From JBBSHJ01 sp038253135 (GTDB taxonomy: Bacteria; Actinomycetota; Actinomycetes; Mycobacteriales; QHCD01): a DNA stretch of 13,822 nt. The notes under the pieces are model-generated. The model was not told where the DNA came from. It did not search any database and was given only the letters and a program-made list of their open reading frames with translations. The translations under genes were made by a program, and so were the position numbers. The stretch lies in NCBI GenBank assembly GCA_038253135.1, contig JBBSHJ010000089.1, forward strand, positions 1 to 13,822, in the 5' to 3' direction. Shown here one piece after another: positions 6,547 to 12,834 of this stretch (its first letter is position 1; each line of letters starts with the position of its first letter).

Positions 6547-7521
6547 ATGACACGCTACGACTCGCTGCTCGACACGCTCGGCGACACCCCGCTGGTGGGG
6601 CTGCCGCGGCTCTCGGCCAGCCTGCGGCGGGGGACCGACGACGGCCGGCAGGTGCGGCTGTGGGCCAAGCTGGAGGACCGCAACCCAACCGGCTCGATCA
6701 AGGATCGCCCGGCGGTCGCGATGATGCGGGCGGCGGAAAAGGACGGCCGGCTCCGGCCGGGCGCCACGATCCTCGAGCCGACGAGCGGCAACACCGGCAT
6801 CAGCCTGGCGATGGCCGCGCGCCTCGCCGGTTACCGGCTGGTGTGCGTCATGCCGGAGAACACGTCGGCCGAGCGGCGTCAGCTACTGACCATGTACGGC
6901 GCGGAGATCATCGACTCGCCGGCCGCCGGCGGCTCCAACCAGGCGGTCGCGGTGGCCAAGGAGCTGGCCGCCGAGCATCCCGACTGGGTGATGCTTTACC
7001 AGTACGGCAACGAGGCCAACGCCCGCGCGCACTACGAGGGCACCGGACCGGAGCTGCTCGCCGACCTGCCCTCGATCACGCACTTTGTCGCCGGGCTCGG
7101 CACGACCGGCACGCTGATGGGCACCGGCCGTTATCTGCGCGAGAAGGTGCCGGGCGTCGAGATCGTCGCGGCCGAGCCGCGGTACGGCGAGCTCGTCTAC
7201 GGGTTGCGCAATGTCGATGAAGGATTCGTGCCGGAGCTGTACGACGAGGGCGTGCTGACCCGACGGTTCTCGGTCGGCGCCCGGGACGCCCTGCTGCGGA
7301 CCCGTCAGCTGGTCGAGGTCGAGGGCATCTTCGTCGGCATCTCCACCGGCTGCGTGCTGCACGCCGCGATGGCGGTGGCCGGTGAGGCGATCAAGGCCGG
7401 CCGGCCCGCCGACGTTGCCCTGATCGTCGCCGATGGCGGCTGGAAGTACCTCTCGACCGGTGCGTACGCCGGCACGGTAGCCGAGGCGGAAGACGCGCTC
7501 GAAGGCCAGCTCTGGGCCTGA
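6547..7521 (+). CDS. cysM: O-phosphoserine-dependent CysO cysteine synthase CysM
   Basis: A PLP-dependent cysteine synthase of the CysM type that in mycobacteria uses O-phosphoserine and thiocarboxylated CysO. The 324 residues match the M. tuberculosis enzyme nearly end to end: MTRYDSLL start, LWAKLEDRNPTGSIKDRPAV with PLP-binding K52, EPTSGNTGISLAMAARL, VCVMPENTSAERRQLL, the glycine loop GLGTTGTLMGTGRYLRE, AAEPRYGELVYGLRN, and the typical C-terminus STGAYAGTV...ALEGQLWA, which folds into the active site in this family. The ATG at 6547 is chosen by homology; no clear Shine-Dalgarno is seen, consistent with coupling to cysO 17 bp upstream. The gene ends the sulfur operon and converges on the GNAT gene 43 bp downstream. 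In M. tuberculosis the next genes are a rhomboid protease gene and murI; here a different set intervenes. Confidence 0.96.
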   Translation: MTRYDSLLDTLGDTPLVGLPRLSASLRRGTDDGRQVRLWAKLEDRNPTGSIKDRPAVAMMRAAEKDGRLRPGATILEPTSGNTGISLAMAARLAGYRLVCVMPENTSAERRQLLTMYGAEIIDSPAAGGSNQAVAVAKELAAEHPDWVMLYQYGNEANARAHYEGTGPELLADLPSITHFVAGLGTTGTLMGTGRYLREKVPGVEIVAAEPRYGELVYGLRNVDEGFVPELYDEGVLTRRFSVGARDALLRTRQLVEVEGIFVGISTGCVLHAAMAVAGEAIKAGRPADVALIVADGGWKYLSTGAYAGTVAEAEDALEGQLWA

Positions 7522-7564
7522 GTCGGTCACCCGCACCAGGCTGGGTCGACCATGCTGACCCCGC

Positions 7565-8131
7565 TCAGACGGGTTCGACCACCCTGCTCACTATCCGCGC
7601 GTGTTTGCCGACTTGGCGGCCGCGGGTGAAGCCGTACTGCTCGAAGAGCTCAACCGTCGCGCTGAAAAGGAAGCGGCCCGGCGCTTCGCGGCCGGCGGTC
7701 ACCTCGGGGATCGCCTCGACGAGTCCACCGCCGAGATGGGCGATCTGGTCGAGCGCACCCTCCAGCCCCGCCCGCGCGATGCCCTGACCGCGGTGCTTCT
7801 TGTCGACGTAGAAACAGGTGATCCGCCAGTCCGGACGTAGCGGAGCGTCCTTGTCGTACTCGCGCCTGTGCTTGATGTTCGGAAGCTCATCGGGGCTGCC
7901 GTACTGACACCAGCCCTGCACGGCGCCGTCCTCGTCGAGAACGAGCGCGGCATGGGCGCCGTCGGTGCGGACGCGATCCTCCTTGACCGCCCGATGGCTG
8001 ATCCCCTTCTGCCCGCACTCCGGGTGATAGCCGATGCACCAGCAACCGCCAAAGACCCCGTTGTTGCGCTCGACGAGTTCGGCGAAGGCATCCCAGGTGG
8101 ATGCTGCGAGTGGTCGGATCGTGTACGGCAT
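7565..8131 (-). CDS. GNAT family N-acetyltransferase
   Basis: A predicted acetyl-CoA-dependent N-acetyltransferase of unknown substrate. The 188-residue product carries the GNAT acetyl-CoA loop as FYVDKKHRGQGIARAGLEGAL (central HRGQGIA, about 122-128), a C-terminal LFEQYGFTRGRQVGKHARIV strand, and a cysteine-rich N-terminal stretch GGCWCIGYHPECGQKG that could bind metal or be structural. An ATG 10 codons upstream (8161) lies in the same frame, but the ATG at 8131 has AGAGGA six bases before it and starts with a natural GNAT beginning (MPYTIRPL). The gene stands alone: it converges on cysM, and a perfect hairpin (8169-8187) lies just upstream. Confidence 0.85.
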   Translation of the reverse strand: MPYTIRPLAASTWDAFAELVERNNGVFGGCWCIGYHPECGQKGISHRAVKEDRVRTDGAHAALVLDEDGAVQGWCQYGSPDELPNIKHRREYDKDAPLRPDWRITCFYVDKKHRGQGIARAGLEGALDQIAHLGGGLVEAIPEVTAGREAPGRFLFSATVELFEQYGFTRGRQVGKHARIVSRVVEPV

Positions 8132-8168
8132 TGCCGGTCCTCTCGAGTTGGCTGTTGTCATCGTTCTG

Positions 8169-8187
8169 GATCTCGGGTGCCGAGATC
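8169..8187. promoter_or_regulatory. Perfect 8-bp inverted repeat between the GNAT and HNH genes
   Basis: GATCTCGG-GTG-CCGAGATC folds into an 8-bp stem with a 3-nt loop. On the minus strand it lies 38 bp before the GNAT start and about 115 bp after the HNH stop. No U-tract follows on that strand, so it could be an operator for the GNAT gene or a U-less terminator for the HNH gene. The rest of the 8132-8300 gap shows nothing gene-like. Confidence 0.4.
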
Positions 8188-8300
8188 AATGCCGAACCAC
8201 GTCGTCGGTCCGGCCATTGGTGGAAGTCTTCCTAAATCAAATCTCAAAGAGGACGGGTTCGTCTGGATGCTGAGCTGGGCTGCACCATTGACAGCGGGAG

Positions 8301-9776
8301 TTATGTTCGGGCGCGGGGTCGGGTTTTGACTCCGCCGCAGCGGCAGCGTATGAGGGGCTGGTGGCGGGGTCGGCTGTGGGTGGTGGGTCCGGGTGGATAC
8401 CACGGTGGAGGGATAAATCTCGGTCTCCCGTGGATCATTCGGCATTCCCAGTCGGTATGATGAATGACGGTGTGGTGCCATTTACACAATAGGGCGAGGT
8501 TGTCGAGGTCGGTGGGTCCGCCGTCGATCCACGGGACGATGTGGTGCACGTCGCAGCGGGGTGCGAGCTGATCGCAGTGAGGGAAGGCGCAATGCCGGTC
8601 CCGGGTGGTGACGGCGCGGCGCTGGGCTCGGCTGACGGTCCGGATCGCGCGGCCAAGGTCAAGTGGTTGGCCCGTGCCGGCGAGGACCATCGGAATCACC
8701 CGTGACTCGCAGGCCAGCCGGCGCACGGTTTCGACCGGAAGTTGGCTCCCGTCATTCAGCGTGACAGTGCCGAGGCCGGCGCGTAGCTGTTCCCAGCCGA
8801 TGGTGATGACGAGTTGTGGGGGTTCGCCGCCGTGGTCGGGGAGCTCGCCGGCGCGGATCGCGGCCCGGGCGAGCTCGACGAGTCCGTCGGCATTACGTTG
8901 GGCAGTGGTGCGCGGATCCGCAGCGCCCAGGTCCGGCTCGACCGCTCCACCGGCGCCGGTGGCATCGTCGGTCCCGCCGTCACCGGTGCCGTTAGCGCCG
9001 CCGTCGGAGTTGATCTCACCGGTGGGATTGGCGATGTTGTGGCGCGGCTTGGCGAGGGGATCGAGGGCGGTGCGGAGCCATTCGGCGCCTTCCGGGTCCA
9101 GGTGTAGCCGGCCGGTTAGGGATCCGTCGTCGCCGAGGCGGTAGTCGAACCAGCGCGCCGGCTCGACCGGATCTTCCGGCTCGGCGCCGTCGGGGTCGAG
9201 GACCCGCGAAAGGTGGCGGGCCAGGCGGGCGATGCCGACCTGGTCGGTGTCGGCCAGGGCGTCGGCGAAGAGGTCTTCGGCGACGCCGTGGTCCTCCTCG
9301 ACAGGGATGCGGTCCAGCGCGGAAATGATGCCGTCGACCTCGTCCGCACCGAGCCGCCCGGTGGTCATCAACGCGGCGAGCCGCGGATAGGCGGCGGGCT
9401 GGGCGGTTCCGGTCGGTGAGAGGGAGGCGGTGGTGGCGTGCGCGGTGCGGGCACGCTGGTTACCGACCCGTGTCGGCCACCGCAACCGCGAGCGCAGCAT
9501 CGCCCCGGTGGAGCGGAACCCGGCCAAACCGGCCAGCCCGCGGCTGTCGGCCTCGCCGACCAGCGCCGTGACTGCGGCCTGCAAGCGCAGCCGCTCCCGC
9601 TCCAGCCTGTCCAGACACGTCAGCACGTCGGTATCGGACAACACCACCGGGTCGGCGCCCACCACGTCGTCGACAGCCGCGGCCAACCCAACGTCGGCCG
9701 GCCGCGGCGCGGGCGGCGTACCCACTCCGGCGGTGTCGGCGGGGCGATCCCGCTCGTAGCCTGACGTGCTGGTCAT
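8301..9776 (-). CDS. DUF222 / 13E12-repeat HNH endonuclease
   Basis: A member of the actinobacterial 13E12 repeat family, with an N-terminal DUF222 domain (about 40-330) and a C-terminal HNH nuclease. The 491-residue protein has CAFPHC (C396, C401), C408, then VHHIVPWIDGG with H411-H412, DLDNLALLC with N426 and C431, and KWHHTVIH with H434-H435, i.e. a complete zinc-supported beta-beta-alpha-metal site. A Gly/Asp/Thr-rich linker (about 253-290) interrupts DUF222. The open frame extends to a TTG at 9815, but the ATG at 9776 is preferred: a TTGTCG-17-TAGTAT promoter ends 10 bases upstream of it, giving a nearly leaderless mRNA. Family members occur in many copies per genome, often in REP13E12 elements of mycobacteria; function is unproven, with mobility or DNA-damage links proposed. 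No flanking repeats are visible here. Confidence 0.9.
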   Translation of the reverse strand: MTSTSGYERDRPADTAGVGTPPAPRPADVGLAAAVDDVVGADPVVLSDTDVLTCLDRLERERLRLQAAVTALVGEADSRGLAGLAGFRSTGAMLRSRLRWPTRVGNQRARTAHATTASLSPTGTAQPAAYPRLAALMTTGRLGADEVDGIISALDRIPVEEDHGVAEDLFADALADTDQVGIARLARHLSRVLDPDGAEPEDPVEPARWFDYRLGDDGSLTGRLHLDPEGAEWLRTALDPLAKPRHNIANPTGEINSDGGANGTGDGGTDDATGAGGAVEPDLGAADPRTTAQRNADGLVELARAAIRAGELPDHGGEPPQLVITIGWEQLRAGLGTVTLNDGSQLPVETVRRLACESRVIPMVLAGTGQPLDLGRAIRTVSRAQRRAVTTRDRHCAFPHCDQLAPRCDVHHIVPWIDGGPTDLDNLALLCKWHHTVIHHTDWECRMIHGRPRFIPPPWYPPGPTTHSRPRHQPLIRCRCGGVKTRPRART

Positions 9777-9786
9777 GTGTTCGATA

Positions 9787-9815
9787 ATACTACTATCGAT
9801 CGTCAATTGCGACAA
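9787..9815 (-). promoter_or_regulatory. Candidate promoter of the HNH gene
   Basis: On the minus strand TTGTCG (9815-9810) and TAGTAT (9792-9787) are separated by 17 bases, and the -10 ends ten bases before the ATG at 9776. The stretch is unusually AT-rich for this window. TCGATA (9781-9786) and TATCGA (9794-9799) flank the -10 as an inverted repeat, a possible operator. Confidence 0.45.
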
Positions 9816-9818
9816 TGG

Positions 9819-9834
9819 TTGTGGTTATCCACAA
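9819..9834. promoter_or_regulatory. DnaA-box-like site in a small inverted repeat
   Basis: TTGTGG-TTAT-CCACAA contains TTATCCACA (9825-9833), identical to the strongest E. coli DnaA box. It lies just upstream of the HNH promoter in an AT-rich patch. One site does not make an origin; it may be regulatory or chance. Confidence 0.35.
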
Positions 9835-10144
9835 GACTATCTCACGCTAATTGATAGCCGGCTAACGATATGGATGACCACGGATAGGGACCGCCGCCGA
9901 CGAGCACATCAACATCATCACCGGACACGGGCCAGACACGGTGCCTACTAATTTGACCGCAATCGACCGGACGGTGCGGTAGGGGAACGGACCCCTTGCC
10001 AACCGACGAGCGTCATGTTCGTCCGCCTTTCATTGGCGTCAGATGACGCAAGCAGTCACGAGGCCCGCGCGCACCTGTGATGGGCGAAGCCCCCAGTGGT
10101 CAGGTGGCCGGACGTCTTCAAGTGCGGCAATGGCCGAGGCCGCT
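9835..10144. other. Non-coding stretch between the HNH promoter and a decayed gene
   Basis: No frame here has convincing coding character. The first part (to about 9880) continues the AT-rich patch. The notable sequence is a palindrome GCGTCA-GA-TGACGC at 10036-10049, whose spacing and symmetry resemble a dimeric regulator site. No promoter, RNA gene or further repeat is evident. Confidence 0.4.
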
Positions 10145-10372
10145 TCACCGCTTAGCACCTTCATGGACAGCACACTTCGTCGGGTATGTCTCTCCGGTGG
10201 CGATGATGTCGCCGTTGACGGCCCTGGGACGGAACCGACCGTACTCTCATAAGCCTCGAACGTCGCAAGTCCCGTATCGCTCGCCGGGCCCGATCTGCGC
10301 CAGTTCGGGTACGTCGCCGGCGTCGATCCAAGCCTTGGCCGGGATCCCTTCCGGGAACCGGGAACAAGAGCG
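10145..10372 (-). pseudogene. Decayed DUF1508/YegP-like fragment downstream of the flotillin gene
   Basis: Reading on from the flotillin stop in the same frame, 41 codons with strong third-position GC (PEGIPAKAWIDAGDVPELAQ is part) run to a TGA at 10247-10249. The frame then continues EYGRFRPRAVNGDIIATGET to a TGA at 10145-10147. The latter resembles the DUF1508 (YegP) unit, which typically reads FEVY...YRFRLKAxNGEIIATGExYxxK. The expected preceding strand, ATFEAYES, is present at 10243-10266 but in another frame, pointing to a frameshift. No start codon or ribosome site supports an intact gene. I do not recognise the AWIDAGDVPELAQIGPGERYG part. The assignment rests on short motif recall only. 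Confidence 0.4.
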
Positions 10373-11515
10373 CTATCGAGGATCGCCGGTTGCTTCGTCG
10401 CGGCCCTTGGGGCTGATGGCGGGCCGGGTATCCGCTTCGGTCTGGGTGCCGAGATTGCCGCGGATCGTGTCGAAGATCGCCAATCCCTGCCCGACCAGCC
10501 CCGACACGACCTCGGACAACCCGTCTGACCCATTCAGCACGGTCACGTTGGCCCCCGCGAGACCCGCTGCGGCCTTCTCGACGATTTGCGGCAGTTGCTG
10601 GATGAGCATCTGGTCGAGGGCCACTCGGTTGTTCGACGCGGCTGCTGCAGCCTGGATCTCGGTTCGGGCCGCCTCGGCCTTGGCCAGCACGCGGATGCGC
10701 TCGGCCTCCGCCTCGGCCGGCTTGACCACCTCCGCGGCCAACTGCTGCTGTCGCAACTCGGCCTGGCGCCGGGCCAATTCGGTCTGGGCGTCAATCACTT
10801 CGCGCTGCGCCTCGGCCTGGGCGAGCGGGCCGGCCTGCGCCGCCTTTGACTGCGCCGCCTGGGTCTCGGCCGCGTAACCGGCGGTGGTGACGGCGGTGTC
10901 GCGCTCGTACTGCGCCTGGTTTCGCAACGACTGCTGCCGCGCCTCGGCCGCCGCCTGATCGGCCGCGGACTGCGCGATCTGAGCCGCCTGCTGGATCGAG
11001 GCATTGTGCGGCGCAGCCATGGCCGCGACATAGCCGAGTTTCATGTCGTCGATCGACTGGATCTGCAGGGCATCGACGAGCAGACCCATTTTCGCCATCT
11101 CAGCCTTCGAGCCCTCCAACACCTCGGTGGCGAGCTTCTGCCGCTCGGTGATGATCTCCTCGACGGTCATCGAGCCGATGATCGACCGCAAATGGCCGGC
11201 GAAGATTCGACCCGTCAAAGCCGACATCTGGGTCTGGTCGGAAAGGAATCGCTGGGCGGCATTGACGATCGACTCTGCGTCATTGCCGACCTTCGCGGCG
11301 ATGACCGCGGTGACATTGAGGGCGATTCCCTGCCGCGTGACGCACGGCTCGGAAACCTCTGACTCGAACATGGCCAGAGTCAAGAACTCGACCTTGCGGA
11401 CGAACGGCATCACGAAGGCGCCGTGGCCGGTGACGACCCGAAATGGCACGCCAGTGGACTTTCCACCGGAGATGAGCATCGCCTGATCCGGCGCGGGAAC
11501 ACGGTAGCCGAACAT
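10373..11515 (-). CDS. Flotillin-like SPFH/band 7 protein
   Basis: An SPFH-domain scaffold protein of membrane microdomains. The 380-residue product begins MFGYRVPAPDQAMLISGGKS, typical of actinobacterial flotillins, with the SPFH domain to about residue 185 (VTRQGIALNVTAVIAAKVGND, FLSDQTQMSALTGRIFAGHLRSIIGSMTVEEIITERQKL). It is followed by a long Ala/Gln/Glu-rich coiled coil with EAEAERIR-type repeats (about 175-310) and the flotillin tail LPQIVEKAAAGLAGANVTVLNG...GLVGQGLAIFDTI. There is no transmembrane helix, so membrane attachment is probably through the hydrophobic start or a partner. The open frame extends 19 codons upstream, but AAAGGAGGT at 11525-11533, nine bases before the ATG at 11515, fixes the start. 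It lies 34 bp after an NfeD-like gene, the classic partner arrangement. Confidence 0.92.
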   Translation of the reverse strand: MFGYRVPAPDQAMLISGGKSTGVPFRVVTGHGAFVMPFVRKVEFLTLAMFESEVSEPCVTRQGIALNVTAVIAAKVGNDAESIVNAAQRFLSDQTQMSALTGRIFAGHLRSIIGSMTVEEIITERQKLATEVLEGSKAEMAKMGLLVDALQIQSIDDMKLGYVAAMAAPHNASIQQAAQIAQSAADQAAAEARQQSLRNQAQYERDTAVTTAGYAAETQAAQSKAAQAGPLAQAEAQREVIDAQTELARRQAELRQQQLAAEVVKPAEAEAERIRVLAKAEAARTEIQAAAAASNNRVALDQMLIQQLPQIVEKAAAGLAGANVTVLNGSDGLSEVVSGLVGQGLAIFDTIRGNLGTQTEADTRPAISPKGRDEATGDPR

Positions 11516-11524
11516 TGTTGAGCG

Positions 11525-11533
11525 ACCTCCTTT
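11525..11533 (-). promoter_or_regulatory. Strong Shine-Dalgarno fixing the flotillin start
   Basis: AAAGGAGGT on the minus strand is a near-perfect complement of the 16S rRNA 3' end and lies nine bases before the ATG at 11515, selecting it over the upstream in-frame start. It is the strongest ribosome site in the window outside the repeat hairpins. Confidence 0.75.
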
Positions 11534-11549
11534 GTCGAGAAACTGCGAG

Positions 11550-11789
11550 CTACACGAACGGGGTCGTCTCAACCGGGTCGACCCAGGGAACGACTTCGAC
11601 GGTGCGTGGGCCCACTGCCGATATCACGATCACGACCGCGCCGGCGGCGAGCGGTGCATCCGAGCGAGCCATGAAGGTCTCCCGCCCACCGCGGATCCCT
11701 ACCTCGACCTCGCCAAGCCCGTCAGTGCCTCGAGTGGCAAGAGTGATCCGTCCGGTGCACCCGATCGGCGACTCGTCGGCCCCACTCAT
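11550..11789 (-). CDS. Short soluble NfeD-like OB-fold protein
   Basis: The 79-residue product resembles the C-terminal OB-fold domain of NfeD proteins, which are encoded beside flotillin and thought to bind or regulate it. Support comes from the pattern SPIGCTGRITLATRGTDGLGEVEVGIRGG..., then AGAVVIVISAVGPRTVEVVPW, i.e. the usual G-x-x-G start, a short strand-rich core and the final V-x-V-x-x-W. The transmembrane segments and protease domain of full NfeD are absent. The start is the ATG at 11789; no Shine-Dalgarno is visible before it, and the flotillin gene follows after 34 bp. Assignment relies on pattern plus gene context. Confidence 0.68.
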   Translation of the reverse strand: MSGADESPIGCTGRITLATRGTDGLGEVEVGIRGGRETFMARSDAPLAAGAVVIVISAVGPRTVEVVPWVDPVETTPFV

Positions 11790-11912
11790 CGTGGCCGTCG
11801 AGAATCGACGTCGCCCACCGGATGAGATCCCACGACCCTGAACCTAGTGTCAGCGACGCCGAGCCACCACACGGACTTGGATCCCGGCCGCGGCGCGACG
11901 TGACCCTACGCC

Positions 11913-11991
11913 GGCGGCGCACCCGCTGCGGGGACAAGCGATGGACGAGGTCATCGGCGGCGTCGATGGTGACCTGGAATGCGTATGCCAT
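11913..11991 (-). pseudogene. N-terminal remnant of a VOC (glyoxalase-like) gene
   Basis: The minus strand reads MAYAFQVTIDAAD from the ATG at 11991, a near-standard start for actinobacterial VOC-superfamily proteins, which usually continue with a PHxLAxFWAxALGY-type stretch. Here the frame instead runs into Arg-rich low-complexity sequence (DDLVHRLSPQRVRRRRRV), with no continuation in another frame that I can identify. The rest of the 11790-12046 gap shows nothing else gene-like. I infer a truncated gene start; the match is short. Confidence 0.35.
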
Positions 11992-12013
11992 GGCAAGCAC
12001 GCTACGAGTGGTG

Positions 12014-12032
12014 GCGGACAGATGCTGTCCGC
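12014..12032. terminator. Candidate hairpin terminator after the metallophosphoesterase gene
   Basis: GCGGACAG-ATG-CTGTCCGC is a perfect 8-bp inverted repeat with a 3-nt loop, 15 bp past the metallophosphoesterase stop on the minus strand. It lacks a U-tract, as many actinobacterial hairpin terminators do. It is also 22 bp before the VOC-like ATG, so an operator is the alternative. Confidence 0.4.
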
Positions 12033-12046
12033 TGTCCTCGTCGACG

Positions 12047-12781
12047 TCAGAGCCGGCCACGGTAGATCGCCGTCCGAAGCTCGGCCGCGTAGTAGTCGAG
12101 CTCGGGCATGCCGAGCTTGGCGGCCACCGCGATCTCCGCCTCGACGTCGTACGGCACGCGGACGAACTGCAGGCCGAACGGCGCCGGGTCGGGAGTGTCG
12201 AGAGTGCCCTCGAGCAGCACGTACGACGGCACCGGCTCGTCGAGCGGGTTTCCTACACTGCCGACGTTGAAGAGGGTGCGGCCGTCCTTGACTTCAACGT
12301 AGGCGTCGTGCACGTCGCCGTAGCCGACCATCGTCGGCGCCGGGCCGTTGCCCGTCAGCGCGGTGGTGGCGAACATGCCCGCGAACTCGTCCTCGCTGTG
12401 GTGGAAGTGCACGCGGGCGTGGACGCTCGTGGCCGAGGCGTGGACGAGCCGGACTCGGCGCCCGCTGAGCCGCAGGTCGTGGCTGAGCGGACGGCTGACG
12501 AGCCATTCGAGCTGGTCAGGACGCAGCTCGTCGCGCCACCACCGGCCGGACGCGGTCAGCTCGGAGCTCGGCCTCGGCAGGAAGTCGTCCCAGTTGCCGC
12601 GCACATTGACCTCGCACGCCTTCTCGCACAGGTCGATGACGTCCTGCCCGCGCGGCCCCTTGCCCACGTAGTCGCCCAGATTGATCACAGCGGTGACACC
12701 GCGAGCGTGGATGTCAGCGAGCACCGCCTCGAGCGCCGTCAGGTTGCCGTGCACGTCGGAGATTACGGCGAGGCGATCCAC
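12047..12781 (-). CDS. Calcineurin-like metallophosphoesterase, substrate unknown
   Basis: A cytosolic YfcE/MJ0936-type metallophosphoesterase. The 244-residue product holds the family motifs in order: VISDVHGN (metal ligands Asp, His), INLGDYVGKGP (bridging Asp), RGNWDD in place of the common GNHD, VHASATS, GYGDVHDAY as the final ligand block (normally GHTH), and FNVGSVGNP. The GNHD to GNWD and GHTH to GDVH changes alter usual metal or substrate residues, so activity may be atypical. The open frame extends 26 codons upstream, but GTG at 12781, giving VDRLAVISDVHGN, matches the usual start and leaves a 53-bp divergent gap to murI; the longer version would overlap murI. No strong Shine-Dalgarno is visible. 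Confidence 0.85.
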   Translation of the reverse strand: MDRLAVISDVHGNLTALEAVLADIHARGVTAVINLGDYVGKGPRGQDVIDLCEKACEVNVRGNWDDFLPRPSSELTASGRWWRDELRPDQLEWLVSRPLSHDLRLSGRRVRLVHASATSVHARVHFHHSEDEFAGMFATTALTGNGPAPTMVGYGDVHDAYVEVKDGRTLFNVGSVGNPLDEPVPSYVLLEGTLDTPDPAPFGLQFVRVPYDVEAEIAVAAKLGMPELDYYAAELRTAIYRGRL

Positions 12782-12822
12782 CCGAACGAGTCTGCCACCG
12801 GGGATCAGGCCGGGCGACGCCT

Positions 12823-12828
12823 TACGCT
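12823..12828 (+). promoter_or_regulatory. Candidate -10 box for a leaderless murI transcript
   Basis: TACGCT ends exactly six bases before the ATG at 12835, so transcription would begin at about the start codon. The 53-bp gap to the divergent metallophosphoesterase gene holds no Shine-Dalgarno for murI. Confidence 0.4.
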
Positions 12829-12834
12829 TGGGGC

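Noticed and set aside
7518..7568. Bidirectional terminator between cysM and the GNAT gene
   Set aside because: CTGAGTCGG and CCGCTCAG can pair only with a bulge across a loop of about 34 bases, too weak to call.
9777..9815. TTG start for the HNH protein 13 codons upstream
   Set aside because: Those codons overlap the promoter elements, and the added residues are not typical of the family.
9777..9880. Replication origin
   Set aside because: Only one good DnaA box is present, and none of the genes usual at an origin (dnaA, dnaN, parAB) is nearby.
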